Assembly: GCF_042680565.1 (NCBI RefSeq)
Contig: NZ_JBHUEJ010000015.1
Span: 124,001-188,000 of the forward strand
From: Ottowia flava
GTDB lineage: Bacteria > Pseudomonadota > Gammaproteobacteria > Burkholderiales > Burkholderiaceae_C
Reading direction: 5' to 3'
Length of the DNA stretch: 64,000 nucleotides
Shown: positions 50,266 to 59,514 of the stretch, piece after piece
Layout of the letters: every line of letters starts with the position of its first letter
Numbering within the stretch: the stretch's first letter is position 1
Notes under the pieces: generated by a model
What the model saw: only the letters and a program-made list of their open reading frames with translations
The model's database searches: none
Told to the model about the DNA's origin: nothing
Position numbers and translations under genes: made by a program

Positions 50266-51479
50266 AGACTCGTCTCTCTGGCGCTTTGGAGCCCTGCCTC
50301 AAACGCCACTGCCACATTGCTCCAATGTTGTGTCTTGGCAAAAGCCTCCGCGCGAGCAATTAGCGCCATGCGCCGTTCGTCGTTCTCAAGCAGCTCGCAA
50401 ACTGCTCGACTCAACGCTTCCGGCGTCGGCTCAGTCAGCACAGCTATCTCTTCTGAGAGGAGCCACTCCACATTCGCTCCTGTATTTGAAACTACCGCGC
50501 ATCCGCAACCCATCAACTCAAGTGGCAACAGAGAAAGGTTGGTTAACGAGAGCACCAACGCGACATCACATTGTGCATATAGATCCGGCAGCTCGTCCAA
50601 TCCTACTGTCCCGCAGTCGAGATGCGGAAAAGGAATTCGGTAATCGGCGGTGTTCCACCCCGCCAAAACGAATTCTACCGATGGCAGTGCACGATGAACC
50701 GCATCCAGCACCAACAAGCCCAGTTCAAACGCACGGCGGGGCGTTGGCGGCCGTGCATAGAAGAAAACTCGCTTAATATGTGGCTCGCGCCGAGGAAGGG
50801 GGCGGTAGCGATCATGCTCGACGCCAAATCCGACAGCGCGTGTCTTCATTCCGTAATCGCGTTCCAACCGTTCTGCTAGCCAGTCACCCGCAGCGATTCC
50901 AAAAAAACCAAAATGGTAAGTATTTTCCGCAAAAATATATTCGCTACCCATTGGATAAAAATAGGGTTCAAAATCCTGTGCGAAATAGATTTTTTTGAGT
51001 GATGACGGAAATCTTCGAACAAAATAGGCGGTCTGCCACCCCGTCGCCACAGCAAACTCAGCGGCCGGCAAATCCCCACCCTCAATAACCACATCTGCTT
51101 TCAGTGGAAAAAAATGGTCAGCGATGTCTCGCCTCGCAGAAACAGCATCCAAGTGAACGGTAGGGCCGACGATTAAAATAGTCGACTGATAGCCCATCGA
51201 TTCCAGATGAAATATCGTCCGAAATATGTTTAAATGACCACCAGATCCGATACTAAAGTCAGGTATGACCCATAACAGCGACCCGAGCTCCGCTGATCCA
51301 CGGACGGCCAACGGGGAAGCATTCGACACAAAATCGAAGTGGGCAAAGATATCCGCTCGCGGCCATTGACCAGGCCCAAAACGAACCCGTTGCACAATCA
51401 TTTTCGCTGTTGATGCAACACCATCACGCCGGATCAAGTCCCGAACTTGGCGGGCGCGATATATGAGAGAGTTCAACAT
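50253..51479 (-). CDS. Glycosyltransferase, GT4/WsaF-like
   Basis: 408 residues, GT-B fold by appearance. An early glycine-rich stretch IGSGGHLNIFRTI is present, and the C-terminal half has the donor-site pattern SLLPLELMGCGCAVVSN with a conserved Glu. It resembles rhamnosyltransferases such as WsaF, but donor and acceptor are unknown. AT content is visibly higher than in flanking housekeeping genes, as in many glycan loci. Confidence 0.85.
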   Translation of the reverse strand: MLNSLIYRARQVRDLIRRDGVASTAKMIVQRVRFGPGQWPRADIFAHFDFVSNASPLAVRGSAELGSLLWVIPDFSIGSGGHLNIFRTIFHLESMGYQSTILIVGPTVHLDAVSARRDIADHFFPLKADVVIEGGDLPAAEFAVATGWQTAYFVRRFPSSLKKIYFAQDFEPYFYPMGSEYIFAENTYHFGFFGIAAGDWLAERLERDYGMKTRAVGFGVEHDRYRPLPRREPHIKRVFFYARPPTPRRAFELGLLVLDAVHRALPSVEFVLAGWNTADYRIPFPHLDCGTVGLDELPDLYAQCDVALVLSLTNLSLLPLELMGCGCAVVSNTGANVEWLLSEEIAVLTEPTPEALSRAVCELLENDERRMALIARAEAFAKTQHWSNVAVAFEAGLQSARETSLCAA

Positions 51480-51485
51480 GTATAT

Positions 51486-52463
51486 TTATGCGGCGCCTCT
51501 TTGCTGGATCTGCTGATCTCGCGAGACGATCTTCTGAAGCCAATCCGGTAATGACAGATGATTTGTACCCATTAACTGCCCAAGTGTCCGAGCCCCTTCG
51601 ATGCACACCATGTATATGGTATTTTTGGTCAAGCGCCAGCCGCTCAGGCCAGCCTCCCGAAGCCAAATGTAGTCTCTTCGCCCAAGCATCGCCGCTGAAC
51701 GAATAGTGGACACTACACCATCTTGAAGGTCGTAACCGAAATAGCGCTTGAATGAGCGGGCCTCGTCAAAGTTCCTCTGAAATGTCTCCCACACGCCAAA
51801 GTCATGGGAGTGGAAAACCATCGCCTCCGGAACGAATGCCTTAGTGTAACCGGCTTTAATCGCCTCAAGCGCCCAAGTCTGATCTTCGGCAAACTCAACA
51901 TCAGGCAGCGGCATTTTTTCCCAAACGGATCGTCTAATGCAAGAATTGTTGCTGGAAAAAAAATGTAGATATTGTCGATATCCAGGATCACTATCGAATC
52001 GCTCTCTATCCTCAAGCCGACTAAATGTTAACGTCGAGCCAAATCCTGCAAAATGCTCATCCAGCTCTCGGTGCGTAATGTGTCGCGCGTGCAAATGAGC
52101 ACGATGTGGACCAAACGCCCCAGCCACTGCCGCATCGGTATTGCATCCGTCGACAAGGCTTACCAACCAGTGATCTGACGCGGGTTTTGCATCCTGCGTC
52201 AAAAATACAAGAAACTCTCCTTTCGAATGCTGAGCGAGCAAATTTCGAGTTTTTCCATGGCGAAAGTCTTTCGGCAAAATACTGATGACGCTTGCGCCCC
52301 GCGTTGTCGCCAACTCAATCGAACCATCGGTCGAACCTGAGTCAACCACCAATATTTCAAATGGCCACGGAGTTTTCTGAGCGCGTACTGCATCTAGCAC
52401 CTCACCCAACAACTCGCCGCCGTTCTTGACTGGGATGAGAACCGATGCACAAACCCGGGTCAT
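51486..52463 (-). CDS. Glycosyltransferase family 2
   Basis: 325 residues, GT-A fold. Nucleotide-sugar-binding start SVLIPVKNGGELLGEVLDAV, then VVDSGSTDGS and the DxD-type FLTQDAKP. Similar to rhamnosyl-type GT2 enzymes of O-antigen loci. Its ATG overlaps the stop of the PPIase gene (ATGA). Also AT-richer than average. Confidence 0.9.
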   Translation of the reverse strand: MTRVCASVLIPVKNGGELLGEVLDAVRAQKTPWPFEILVVDSGSTDGSIELATTRGASVISILPKDFRHGKTRNLLAQHSKGEFLVFLTQDAKPASDHWLVSLVDGCNTDAAVAGAFGPHRAHLHARHITHRELDEHFAGFGSTLTFSRLEDRERFDSDPGYRQYLHFFSSNNSCIRRSVWEKMPLPDVEFAEDQTWALEAIKAGYTKAFVPEAMVFHSHDFGVWETFQRNFDEARSFKRYFGYDLQDGVVSTIRSAAMLGRRDYIWLREAGLSGWRLTKNTIYMVCIEGARTLGQLMGTNHLSLPDWLQKIVSRDQQIQQRGAA

Positions 52464-53482
52464 AGATGATGACCCGCCTGATCCAAACGATTGGATACCG
52501 CAGATGCGATTGATCCCGACTTGCCTTTCCCATCAAACTTGCTGTTCTTGGCAGGCGAATTAGCTGGGGGGGACGCCGATGCGGGCGTCCGACTTGGAGG
52601 AATCTTAAACAAGGCTTTTATTGCATCGGTATTGATGGCCGCACCGTACTGTTTGGTTAGCTTCTCACTCAGAGATTTATTGGCCTTTTCTCTACAAAAC
52701 GACAACTGCCGATTGGCTGCCGACGTTTTCACGTCGTCCCACTTCATCAAGTATGATGGTCTCACGTCACCGATCAGGAACAGATACGCAAAGTCACCGT
52801 CGCGCACCGGCCCCACTATTTCACCCTTCTTCGCGCCGGCTAACGCTCGCATAATCGCCAGGTCACCAGTCAGGTTTACCCAGCCCAGATCGCCCTGAAC
52901 CTCCATCTTGTATATCTTCTCTGCGTCCTGGGCTACCTGCTCAAAGCTCTTCGCACTTTTCACCACTTCCTGCGCCTGGTCCATCAACCACCCCATTGCT
53001 GAAGAGCCAGCTACTTTTTCAGACGCGGGTAGCATCACGCGTGCGAGGCGAGCGCTAGCCGGGGCGGTGAATGCCTCAGGGTTTTTGTCGTAAAAGCGGC
53101 GCGCAGCGACCTCGTCGCTCGGCTTGACGCATGTCTCTGCCAATTGTTGGTAGACGGCATGCGCATAAATGTCGTCGAAGCGCTCCGCCTTTTCCGAGCT
53201 ACGCACAGGCACCTTGATGCGCTGACCTTCCAGCACAAGCATGCGTGTCATCACCATCTCGCGTAGCGCGTTTTCGGCGCCCCAAAAATTCCTGACCAAC
53301 GGCTTCAGGTCAACGCGGCGATTGAGGTACGCGCCGAAATCCGCCTCTGTAATGGTTTCGCCGTTTGCCAACGTTGCCAAGGGAGGGGTTTCGGCCACCG
53401 CATGCACAGCACAAACACTAAGAACCACACCCGCCAAAACAAATCGGGTATGACCAAACACCGCGTTTAACACCTTCTTCAT
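52460..53482 (-). CDS. Parvulin-type peptidyl-prolyl isomerase of the EpsD kind
   Basis: 340 residues. Signal peptide at about 1-30 (ends HAVA), SurA-like N-domain, and a parvulin-like domain (about 130-245, VQGDLGWVNLTGDL). The C-terminal tail is Pro/Ser/Lys-rich. EpsD-type PPIases are found inside exopolysaccharide loci of betaproteobacteria, where they may fold outer-membrane or secreted partners. ATG follows the lipoprotein stop by 3 bp. No exosortase gene is present. Confidence 0.85.
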   Translation of the reverse strand: MKKVLNAVFGHTRFVLAGVVLSVCAVHAVAETPPLATLANGETITEADFGAYLNRRVDLKPLVRNFWGAENALREMVMTRMLVLEGQRIKVPVRSSEKAERFDDIYAHAVYQQLAETCVKPSDEVAARRFYDKNPEAFTAPASARLARVMLPASEKVAGSSAMGWLMDQAQEVVKSAKSFEQVAQDAEKIYKMEVQGDLGWVNLTGDLAIMRALAGAKKGEIVGPVRDGDFAYLFLIGDVRPSYLMKWDDVKTSAANRQLSFCREKANKSLSEKLTKQYGAAINTDAIKALFKIPPSRTPASASPPANSPAKNSKFDGKGKSGSIASAVSNRLDQAGHHL

Positions 53483-53485
53483 GGT

Positions 53486-54574
53486 CTACTTCTTCTCCGA
53501 AGCACGTTCCCAGATGGGACCGCGATACAAGTCCGCTCTGTCACCAGCGGAGTTCAGGACGAGAAGGTCGCGCTCCCCATCACCGTTCACATCAATTACC
53601 TGCAACTCGGTCGGAAAGCCACTTGTAGCAAGCGTTCGAGTTTCAAGCACATTGCCCGCGCTATCCAAGCGCTGGAGGTATAAGGCGCTGGCAGCCCCCC
53701 AAACCACCAAATCATCCGCCAATGGCGCCACTGAAACGGTTCCGGCGGGGTCGCCCTGAAGGTACTGCACGGCACCTGTGTCCATGTCGAGACGAACGTT
53801 ACGGCCTCCCATCTCTAGCGCCACGTAAACCCACTTGCCACTGGGCGAGGGGCGCGCTTGGCGCGCCACAACGTCGAAATGCATCAACTCCTCCGGTGCG
53901 GCCGCCCAGTCTTTGGCGCTGACATACATGAGCTTCTTGCCGTCCAAACAGGCCGCAACTGCACCTTGGCCGCGTCCACCTGGCGCACGATCCACAAGTG
54001 CGGGGTGCCATGGGGTGTCGCACCAGGGCACGTTCTTGACGCTGGCATCCTTCGCGCCCAACGTCCACTCCACGATGGAAACCTCACGCCCTTTGTATGG
54101 GGTCGCCATAAGAGTCACACGGTTGCTTTCGCGAGACAGCACAACCACATCACGGGGCGCAAAGGGAACGAGCAACTGCGCATGAGGCGTCAGACGCCCT
54201 TGATTCACCGAAAAAATGTCCAAGGACTGACCTCGCTCAACAGCAGCAACCGCCCAGTTGTCTGTAAGCCACTTGGCCGAATCCGGGTGGTACTGAACCT
54301 GCTTCCGGTCCAGTTCGATGACACGGGTGCTCTCTACCTGGTGCAAAACAGCGTGGCCACTTTCATGCTCGACCAGCACGATTTTGCACCCATCGGCCAT
54401 GCATCGCGCCTCACCTCCCCACGCCAGGGGTGCCGGGAATGTGACCCGCGCTTCGCCTTGCGAGTTCGGACGCTGCGGCTCATGAAGCGAAACAGGTGCG
54501 CCAGACTGACATCCGGACAAAATGGCGAGCATTGCGCCAACAAAAGACATCAACCGGACCCGCGAACCTCTCAT
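53486..54574 (-). CDS. Lipoprotein with C-terminal FG-GAP/VCBS-type calcium-binding repeat
   Basis: 362 residues from ATG 54574 (GGAG 5 nt upstream; a TTG 5 codons earlier is weaker). Lipobox ILSGC puts lipidation on C22. The body looks like a beta-propeller of irregular repeats, ending with the DVNGDGERDLLVLN calcium-site pattern. Function unknown. As the first gene of the polysaccharide operon it may be an outer-membrane assembly or sensing factor. Confidence 0.78.
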   Translation of the reverse strand: MRGSRVRLMSFVGAMLAILSGCQSGAPVSLHEPQRPNSQGEARVTFPAPLAWGGEARCMADGCKIVLVEHESGHAVLHQVESTRVIELDRKQVQYHPDSAKWLTDNWAVAAVERGQSLDIFSVNQGRLTPHAQLLVPFAPRDVVVLSRESNRVTLMATPYKGREVSIVEWTLGAKDASVKNVPWCDTPWHPALVDRAPGGRGQGAVAACLDGKKLMYVSAKDWAAAPEELMHFDVVARQARPSPSGKWVYVALEMGGRNVRLDMDTGAVQYLQGDPAGTVSVAPLADDLVVWGAASALYLQRLDSAGNVLETRTLATSGFPTELQVIDVNGDGERDLLVLNSAGDRADLYRGPIWERASEKK

Positions 54575-54611
54575 GAGCACTCCAACCAACGCCAGAAAAA
54601 GACGGAAAACA

Positions 54612-54636
54612 AAAAAAGCGCCTACCGGCGCTTTTA
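54612..54636 (-). terminator. Intrinsic terminator after the secreted-protein gene
   Basis: AAAAGCGCC / GGCGCTTTT hairpin with loop TACC. A seven-base T-run follows on the minus strand. It separates the secreted-protein gene from the polysaccharide operon, so that operon needs its own promoter within about 40 bp or read-through. Confidence 0.8.
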
Positions 54637-54729
54637 AGACACTTCGGCAAATCGTTATTCTAACGTAGCCGAAGCGCCAGGTTGTGCTGAAGGCTGGCCC
54701 ATACAGGCCAACCTCAGGATCTCAACCCA

Positions 54730-55685
54730 TTACCGGATGGTGTGAGCACCCAGAACGGTCTGCACCGCACCGAAGGCAGGCGCGGAGATCACGCTGTACG
54801 TAAACACCGAAGTGTTACGAGCGGTAATGTGTGTTCTAGTCACGCCAGAAGGAATGCCACTCACAGCAGCTGCCTTCGGCATCCAGGAAATGAAGCCATC
54901 CACGAAGGTGGAAGGACGGCCAGCAATGGTTTCAGGATTGAACCAGTCCAACTCAGCGTGGTCCAGTTGGAAGTTCACCGAACGGCGGTTCTGTGCGTTG
55001 TCAAACATGTTGACCGTGTAAGTACCGCGCTGATCACCCGTCGACCAAACCACAATCGCGGTATCGTTGCCGCCCGGAGCGCCATCAACGAAATAACGCA
55101 TCGCGAAAGTCTGATTGTTAGCCGTGGTCAGCGAAGCTGCACCACCAACGGCGGTAACGCTATCAGGGCCCAGAGTCGTCAGGTTGTTGCCAGCAGGGAT
55201 TGTCAGCGGACCATCGATGACGGGCGTGAAAGCCACGTCCTTGTTGACGGGATCCACATAGAAGGCGCTACCCGCCAGAATCGGGCCGCTAGCAGCCAGG
55301 GTGGCGGCAGCGTCGGCAGTACCACACAGAGGCGGCGCACCTGCACCAGTGGCGGTGGTGCCCACAGCAAACACCAGATAGCCGCGGTAGCCATCCATGC
55401 CCGTGCCGGCACGGTCAGCCCACACGAAGGGCTCGTAGTCCTTGGCCGTCATCACAAAACAACCGTCAGCCACGTGGCCAGACTCTTGGTTGTGGAACGT
55501 CCAGTAAACCGGAATCGAGCTCTCCGAGTTGTTCATCAGACCGACAGTGGTGGTACCACCATTGGCTTCCTTGATCACGTTCGGCACGACAAACCCGTTG
55601 GAGAACGTACCCGACACGTAAGCATGAGCTGTACCAGCCCCCAGCACTGCCGCAGCCGCAACAGCGGCATTGCAAGTTTTTTCAT
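54730..55685 (-). CDS. Secreted surface-type protein with apparent 1-base frameshift in the signal peptide
   Basis: About 310 mature residues, beginning YVSGTFSNGFVVPN after a signal ending AGTAHA. Rich in Gly, Thr, Ala and Asn, with a few cysteines. No family recognised. ATG 55685 has a good Shine-Dalgarno (GAGGA, 8 nt spacing) but lies one base out of frame with the rest. One more A in the A6 run after ATG would give MKKTCNAAVAAAAVLGAG and a perfect signal peptide. The in-frame alternative upstream has no plausible start. It is a single gene with its own terminator, so possibly highly expressed, and a possible T2SS client by position. Confidence 0.7.
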
Positions 55686-55852
55686 CTCTAAGGTCCTCAG
55701 AAAATTTAAAGAAGCGCCCCACTGAGTGGGTACCACAGCCCATCCGTCACTCCGTTTGGGTTGCAGTCATCTTAATTGGCGCCTAACTGTTAAGCAAGCA
55801 AATCTCGACCAACATCTTAGCGCTCGCCTCAGATGTTGCTCCCAAGAGACAA

Positions 55853-56326
55853 TCACTTCGTAGGAAACAAACCACTCTTAGGTGGCGAATGGTACCAGAC
55901 GCCTTCGATCAGCTTCCATTGGTCTTCGGTACGAAGATCCCTGTCGCGCACCCTCAACAGCGGGAGCGAATACTTCATCGTTACATCGACCATGCCTGTG
56001 TCGCCCTCGATGGACTTCACCCCCGTGACGTTAACGCTGCTGTAGGTGATGCCGCCTTTTTTGAGGTAGGCCTCCAGCGATGCGTTGGGCGCCCTTGACT
56101 GAGCCTCGTACGCCCAAGCACCAACGTTGTCATTGGCGCGAACGAGACCCCAATACGCCTGGGCACGCTTCAACAACGCCTCAGGGGAGGCGTCTGCCTT
56201 GGCCGGCGCCGCAGCCGCAGCGCCCGCGCCGGATGGCGAACTAGCGCAACCCCACAGACCGATAGAAAAAATGCCCAGCGCCGAAGCCAGAGCTGCGCGA
56301 CGCGCTATAAATTTGATACCGTTCAT
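55853..56326 (-). CDS. Small predicted lipoprotein, unknown function
   Basis: 157 residues. Signal with lipobox GLWGC (lipid on C27), an Ala-rich linker, then a compact alpha+beta region (about 47-145) whose layout (LLKRAQAYWGLVRANDN ... MVDVTMKYSLPLLRVRDRDL) suggests an NTF2/SnoaL-like fold. It lies directly downstream of gspD in the same orientation and may be an accessory part of the secretion system, but nothing proves this. Confidence 0.75.
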   Translation of the reverse strand: MNGIKFIARRAALASALGIFSIGLWGCASSPSGAGAAAAAPAKADASPEALLKRAQAYWGLVRANDNVGAWAYEAQSRAPNASLEAYLKKGGITYSSVNVTGVKSIEGDTGMVDVTMKYSLPLLRVRDRDLRTEDQWKLIEGVWYHSPPKSGLFPTK

Positions 56327-56363
56327 AGACCAACCTTCGAAATCATAAAAACAGACGTCATCC

Positions 56364-58808
56364 TCAACGGGGCTCTGATCCGGCGGGAGTGGCAGGGTTC
56401 AACGGATCTTGAAGACTGAGGGACCGGATACGCTGACGCATCTCGACACTTGCCGCTCGCACCTGATCATCGTTTTCGAGCGCGCGGGGCGTCAAAAGAA
56501 CCATCAGCTCGGTGCGGTTCTTGGTGTTGCTGGTCGTCGAGAACAGCGCACCGAGTAGCGGTACATCGCTCAGCAATGGCACGCCAGCACGCCCGCTGGC
56601 CTCGTTTTCGCGAATCATCCCCCCCAGCACGATGGTTTCACCTGAGCGCACGGCGACTTTGCTCTGGATTTGACGGGTCATGAACTTACGTTGCTTGGTG
56701 ACCGTGTCCTGCTCACCGACATCGGTCACGTTCTGCTGGATGGCCAGCGTGATCAGGCCGCCTGAGTTCACCGATGGCGTAACCGACAGCATCACACCGG
56801 TGTCTTTGTAGGTGAAGCCGTCCGAGATGACGACGCCGTTGGTGACCGTCGATCCCCCGGAGCTGATCGGCTGTTGGTCCCCCACCTGGATCGTCGCATT
56901 GTGGTTGTCGAGCACCAACAGCGAGGGATTTGAAAGGACCTTGACTTGCGACTTTTGCGCCAACGCGTTGATGGTGGCGGTAATGGCCCCGGCATTGTTG
57001 ACCACCGAGTAGGAAAAGCCCGGGGTTCTCGGCCCAATGCCCACGACATTGCCGTTGCTGTCCAACGAGTTCATGTTGAGCATCGCACGGCCTCGCCGCC
57101 CACCGCCCAAACCGTTGTTCAGCGCCCACTCGACGCCGTACTCCAGCGCGCCGGTCAAATTGATCTCGACAATGCTGGCTTCGATCAGCACCTGAGTAGG
57201 CGCCTTGTCCAGCTCGCGCAACGCGCGCTCGATCCGGCGGTATTCCGTGCGCGGCGCGCGGATCAGCAACGCGTTGCGGGCTTCGTCAGCAACCACCCGA
57301 ACATTTCCCTCCAGGTCACTGACGGTCGTTTGCGGGCCTGCGCCAGCGCCGCCCAAACCGCCCCCGACTGCTCCGCCATAGCCCGTCAAACCTCCACCCA
57401 GACCGCCTACCGGGCTGGTGTTGGAGGTGCCCAAGGCCGTTCCGCCAATGCCACCGCCCATACCGCCGCCAAGCGAGCCGCCCAAACCAGTCAGGCCGGA
57501 GCGCCCGGAAGCTGAGCCGGACGAGCCGAACCGGTTCCCGCCCGTCCCCAACACGCCTCCTCCACCGAACTGGCTGGGCGCAGTGCCGCCGGCCACGCCG
57601 GCGCGGCCACCCGACGATCCACCGAACAAGCCGTTCAGCAGCTCCGCCATTCGGACCGCAGAGCCATTCTGGACGGGATAGACAAACAGCCCCGCCTCCA
57701 GGCCATCCGTGGGTTGGTCCAGCCGCCGTATCCAGGTTTCCACCTGAGACAACATCTGGCTTCGCGGCGTCACCACCACGAGTGCGTTGAGCCGCTCTAC
57801 CGGAAACAGGCGAACCAGCCCGGCGAGAGGGCCACCCGCCCCACCGCTTCCCGCTGCGGGCCCCGGCGCTCCTGGGCGCGTCGCACCGGGAGCGCCTCCG
57901 CTGGAGGGGCTTGCACCTCCACCAAAAGCGGCAGCACCGGCCGACGCCTGGTCGGGCGCCAGCATGGTCTGCAAGGTTTCGTAGACCACGCCAACGCTGG
58001 CGTATTCGAGGGGAAATACCCCTAGCGACATCCCGGAGAGATAGTCCACGTCAAACGCGTCCACCATCTCCAGCCAGCCTTCCAGCTGGATCTTGCTGCC
58101 TTGCAAGACAAGCAGATTGCGGACCGTGTCGACGTACACGATGGCCTCTCTTGGGGCCAGCGGGCCGAGGATCTTGGCCATCTCGCCGGCGCCGATGTAG
58201 TCCAGCGGCACGATGACCGTGCCGGCACCCACCATGTCCTTCATGCGGGACGCCGACGTCAGCGGGCGGCTGCCCACCGTGGCCGCACGCTTGGTGACGT
58301 GGTACACCCCCGCAGCGTCACGCACGATGGCCAAGTCGTGGGGCAACAGCACCGTGTCCAGAACATCCAGCACCTGTTTTCTAGGCAATGGCTTGCGTGT
58401 TCTAAGACTGACCACCGCATCACCGCCGGCATCAATGGTGTAGCTCACCTTCAGAAGGTCACCCAGCAACGCCGATGCCAGCGCAGATACCGTCACATTT
58501 TCAAAGTTCAGCGATACCCGATCGCCCTGCGTCAGGACAGGGTCTGACTTTGGCGCCAAGGACGGCTTGACCAGTTTGTCTGTACCAGGATATACGCGAG
58601 GGCCGATGGCGCTGTCCAGGGCAGGTTTTGCGCCAGTGCCGCCGTCCCGCTGGCTGGATGCCGGTTGCGGGAGCGTGTGCGCCGGCGAAACCTCGGCGGC
58701 CTGCGGCACTTCCTGGCCCAGCGACGTGGTGCGATCCACGGACGCGCATCCGGCCGCAAGGACCGAAAGCATGATCAGTGATGGTCGAAAAAGCGACATT
58801 GCGATCAT
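56364..58808 (-). CDS. gspD: Type II secretion system secretin GspD with long Gly-rich insertions
   Basis: Outer-membrane secretin, 814 residues. Lipobox LAAGC (C21). N0 domain at about 95-175 and N1-type domains from about 195. The secretin core (about 590-785) has VKVLSNPSLLVLDNHNATIQ, VPLLSDVPLLGALF and LMVLLTPR. Two low-complexity Gly/Ser-rich stretches interrupt the N-domains (about 288-331 and 392-495). ATG 58808 or 58799 could start it, and neither has a Shine-Dalgarno. A TATATA tract lies just upstream. It is the last gsp gene, 13 bp after gspC. Confidence 0.95.
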   Translation of the reverse strand: MIAMSLFRPSLIMLSVLAAGCASVDRTTSLGQEVPQAAEVSPAHTLPQPASSQRDGGTGAKPALDSAIGPRVYPGTDKLVKPSLAPKSDPVLTQGDRVSLNFENVTVSALASALLGDLLKVSYTIDAGGDAVVSLRTRKPLPRKQVLDVLDTVLLPHDLAIVRDAAGVYHVTKRAATVGSRPLTSASRMKDMVGAGTVIVPLDYIGAGEMAKILGPLAPREAIVYVDTVRNLLVLQGSKIQLEGWLEMVDAFDVDYLSGMSLGVFPLEYASVGVVYETLQTMLAPDQASAGAAAFGGGASPSSGGAPGATRPGAPGPAAGSGGAGGPLAGLVRLFPVERLNALVVVTPRSQMLSQVETWIRRLDQPTDGLEAGLFVYPVQNGSAVRMAELLNGLFGGSSGGRAGVAGGTAPSQFGGGGVLGTGGNRFGSSGSASGRSGLTGLGGSLGGGMGGGIGGTALGTSNTSPVGGLGGGLTGYGGAVGGGLGGAGAGPQTTVSDLEGNVRVVADEARNALLIRAPRTEYRRIERALRELDKAPTQVLIEASIVEINLTGALEYGVEWALNNGLGGGRRGRAMLNMNSLDSNGNVVGIGPRTPGFSYSVVNNAGAITATINALAQKSQVKVLSNPSLLVLDNHNATIQVGDQQPISSGGSTVTNGVVISDGFTYKDTGVMLSVTPSVNSGGLITLAIQQNVTDVGEQDTVTKQRKFMTRQIQSKVAVRSGETIVLGGMIRENEASGRAGVPLLSDVPLLGALFSTTSNTKNRTELMVLLTPRALENDDQVRAASVEMRQRIRSLSLQDPLNPATPAGSEPR

Positions 58809-58821
58809 CTATATATAGGTT

Positions 58822-59514
58822 TTAAGTTCTCGCCGATGAGCCGGGTACTGCACCAGGCGCAGAAGCTGCTCCAGACGGGCTGGCGGACGGATTCAAGGGC
58901 CTGACTGGATGCAGTCCACCCGACCCCGGGGGGGGCGCGGTCACCGCTGGCGCAGGGACGGCGCCAGCTGCCGGCCGCCGCTGCCCCATGGCACTGCCAC
59001 TGGGAGCTGACCTGCCCCTGACCGCATCTTTCTGCCCGGGTTGCACAACCGGCGCCGCGTTGGTGCGCTCAAGCGCACGCTCTATCCGCTCTCCGGTGGT
59101 CGATACCAGCACGGCTACCAGCCCATCAAAAGACTCCAGCCGCCATTCACCCTCCGGCTGCGCAGAATCCAGCTTCAATACAGTCCGGTCAGGTCGTTGA
59201 AGCAAAGCAACCCGCTGCCCGCCGGACTCCAAAACGGCCATCAGGCGCAATTGCGCCATTTCAGATTCAGGCGCAGAGCGCTCCGCCGAAGCCTCTCCGG
59301 CCTCCACCGGCGCTCGCGTCGACCAGAACAATGGACTTTGCAGCGCATGCTTGGCTAGTGCATTCGGACTGGCCTGGACCGCCACAATTTCAGGCAGGGT
59401 CGGCTTGACAGGCGCTGGCGGCTGCCAGCCGGTTCGGCCGACCCACCAGCCAACGACCCCTACGGCAACGGCCGCCGCGCCTACCACCAGCAACACTGTG
59501 CCTGCGCGCCTCAT
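58822..59514 (-). CDS. gspC: Type II secretion GspC-like inner-membrane protein
   Basis: 230 residues from ATG 59514, overlapping the gspM stop (ATGA). One N-terminal membrane helix (about 5-27), a GspC/PulC homology-region-like domain (about 75-155: LRLMAVLESGGQRVALLQRP) and a Pro/Gly/Ala-rich tail without a PDZ domain. Such short C-type proteins contact GspD's N0 domain. Position right before gspD agrees. It could also be annotated as GspN-like. Confidence 0.78.
   Translation of the reverse strand: MRRAGTVLLVVGAAAVAVGVVGWWVGRTGWQPPAPVKPTLPEIVAVQASPNALAKHALQSPLFWSTRAPVEAGEASAERSAPESEMAQLRLMAVLESGGQRVALLQRPDRTVLKLDSAQPEGEWRLESFDGLVAVLVSTTGERIERALERTNAAPVVQPGQKDAVRGRSAPSGSAMGQRRPAAGAVPAPAVTAPPPGSGGLHPVRPLNPSASPSGAASAPGAVPGSSART

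Noticed and set aside
50808..50817. GGCGGTAGC resembling an ops/JUMPstart element
   Set aside because: It lies inside a glycosyltransferase gene on the strand opposite to the operon's direction, so it cannot recruit RfaH for this operon.
52460..55685. Exosortase/PEP-CTERM system suggested by the EpsD-like PPIase
   Set aside because: No exosortase gene in the window, and the secreted protein ends in GAHTIR without a PEP motif, membrane helix or basic tail.
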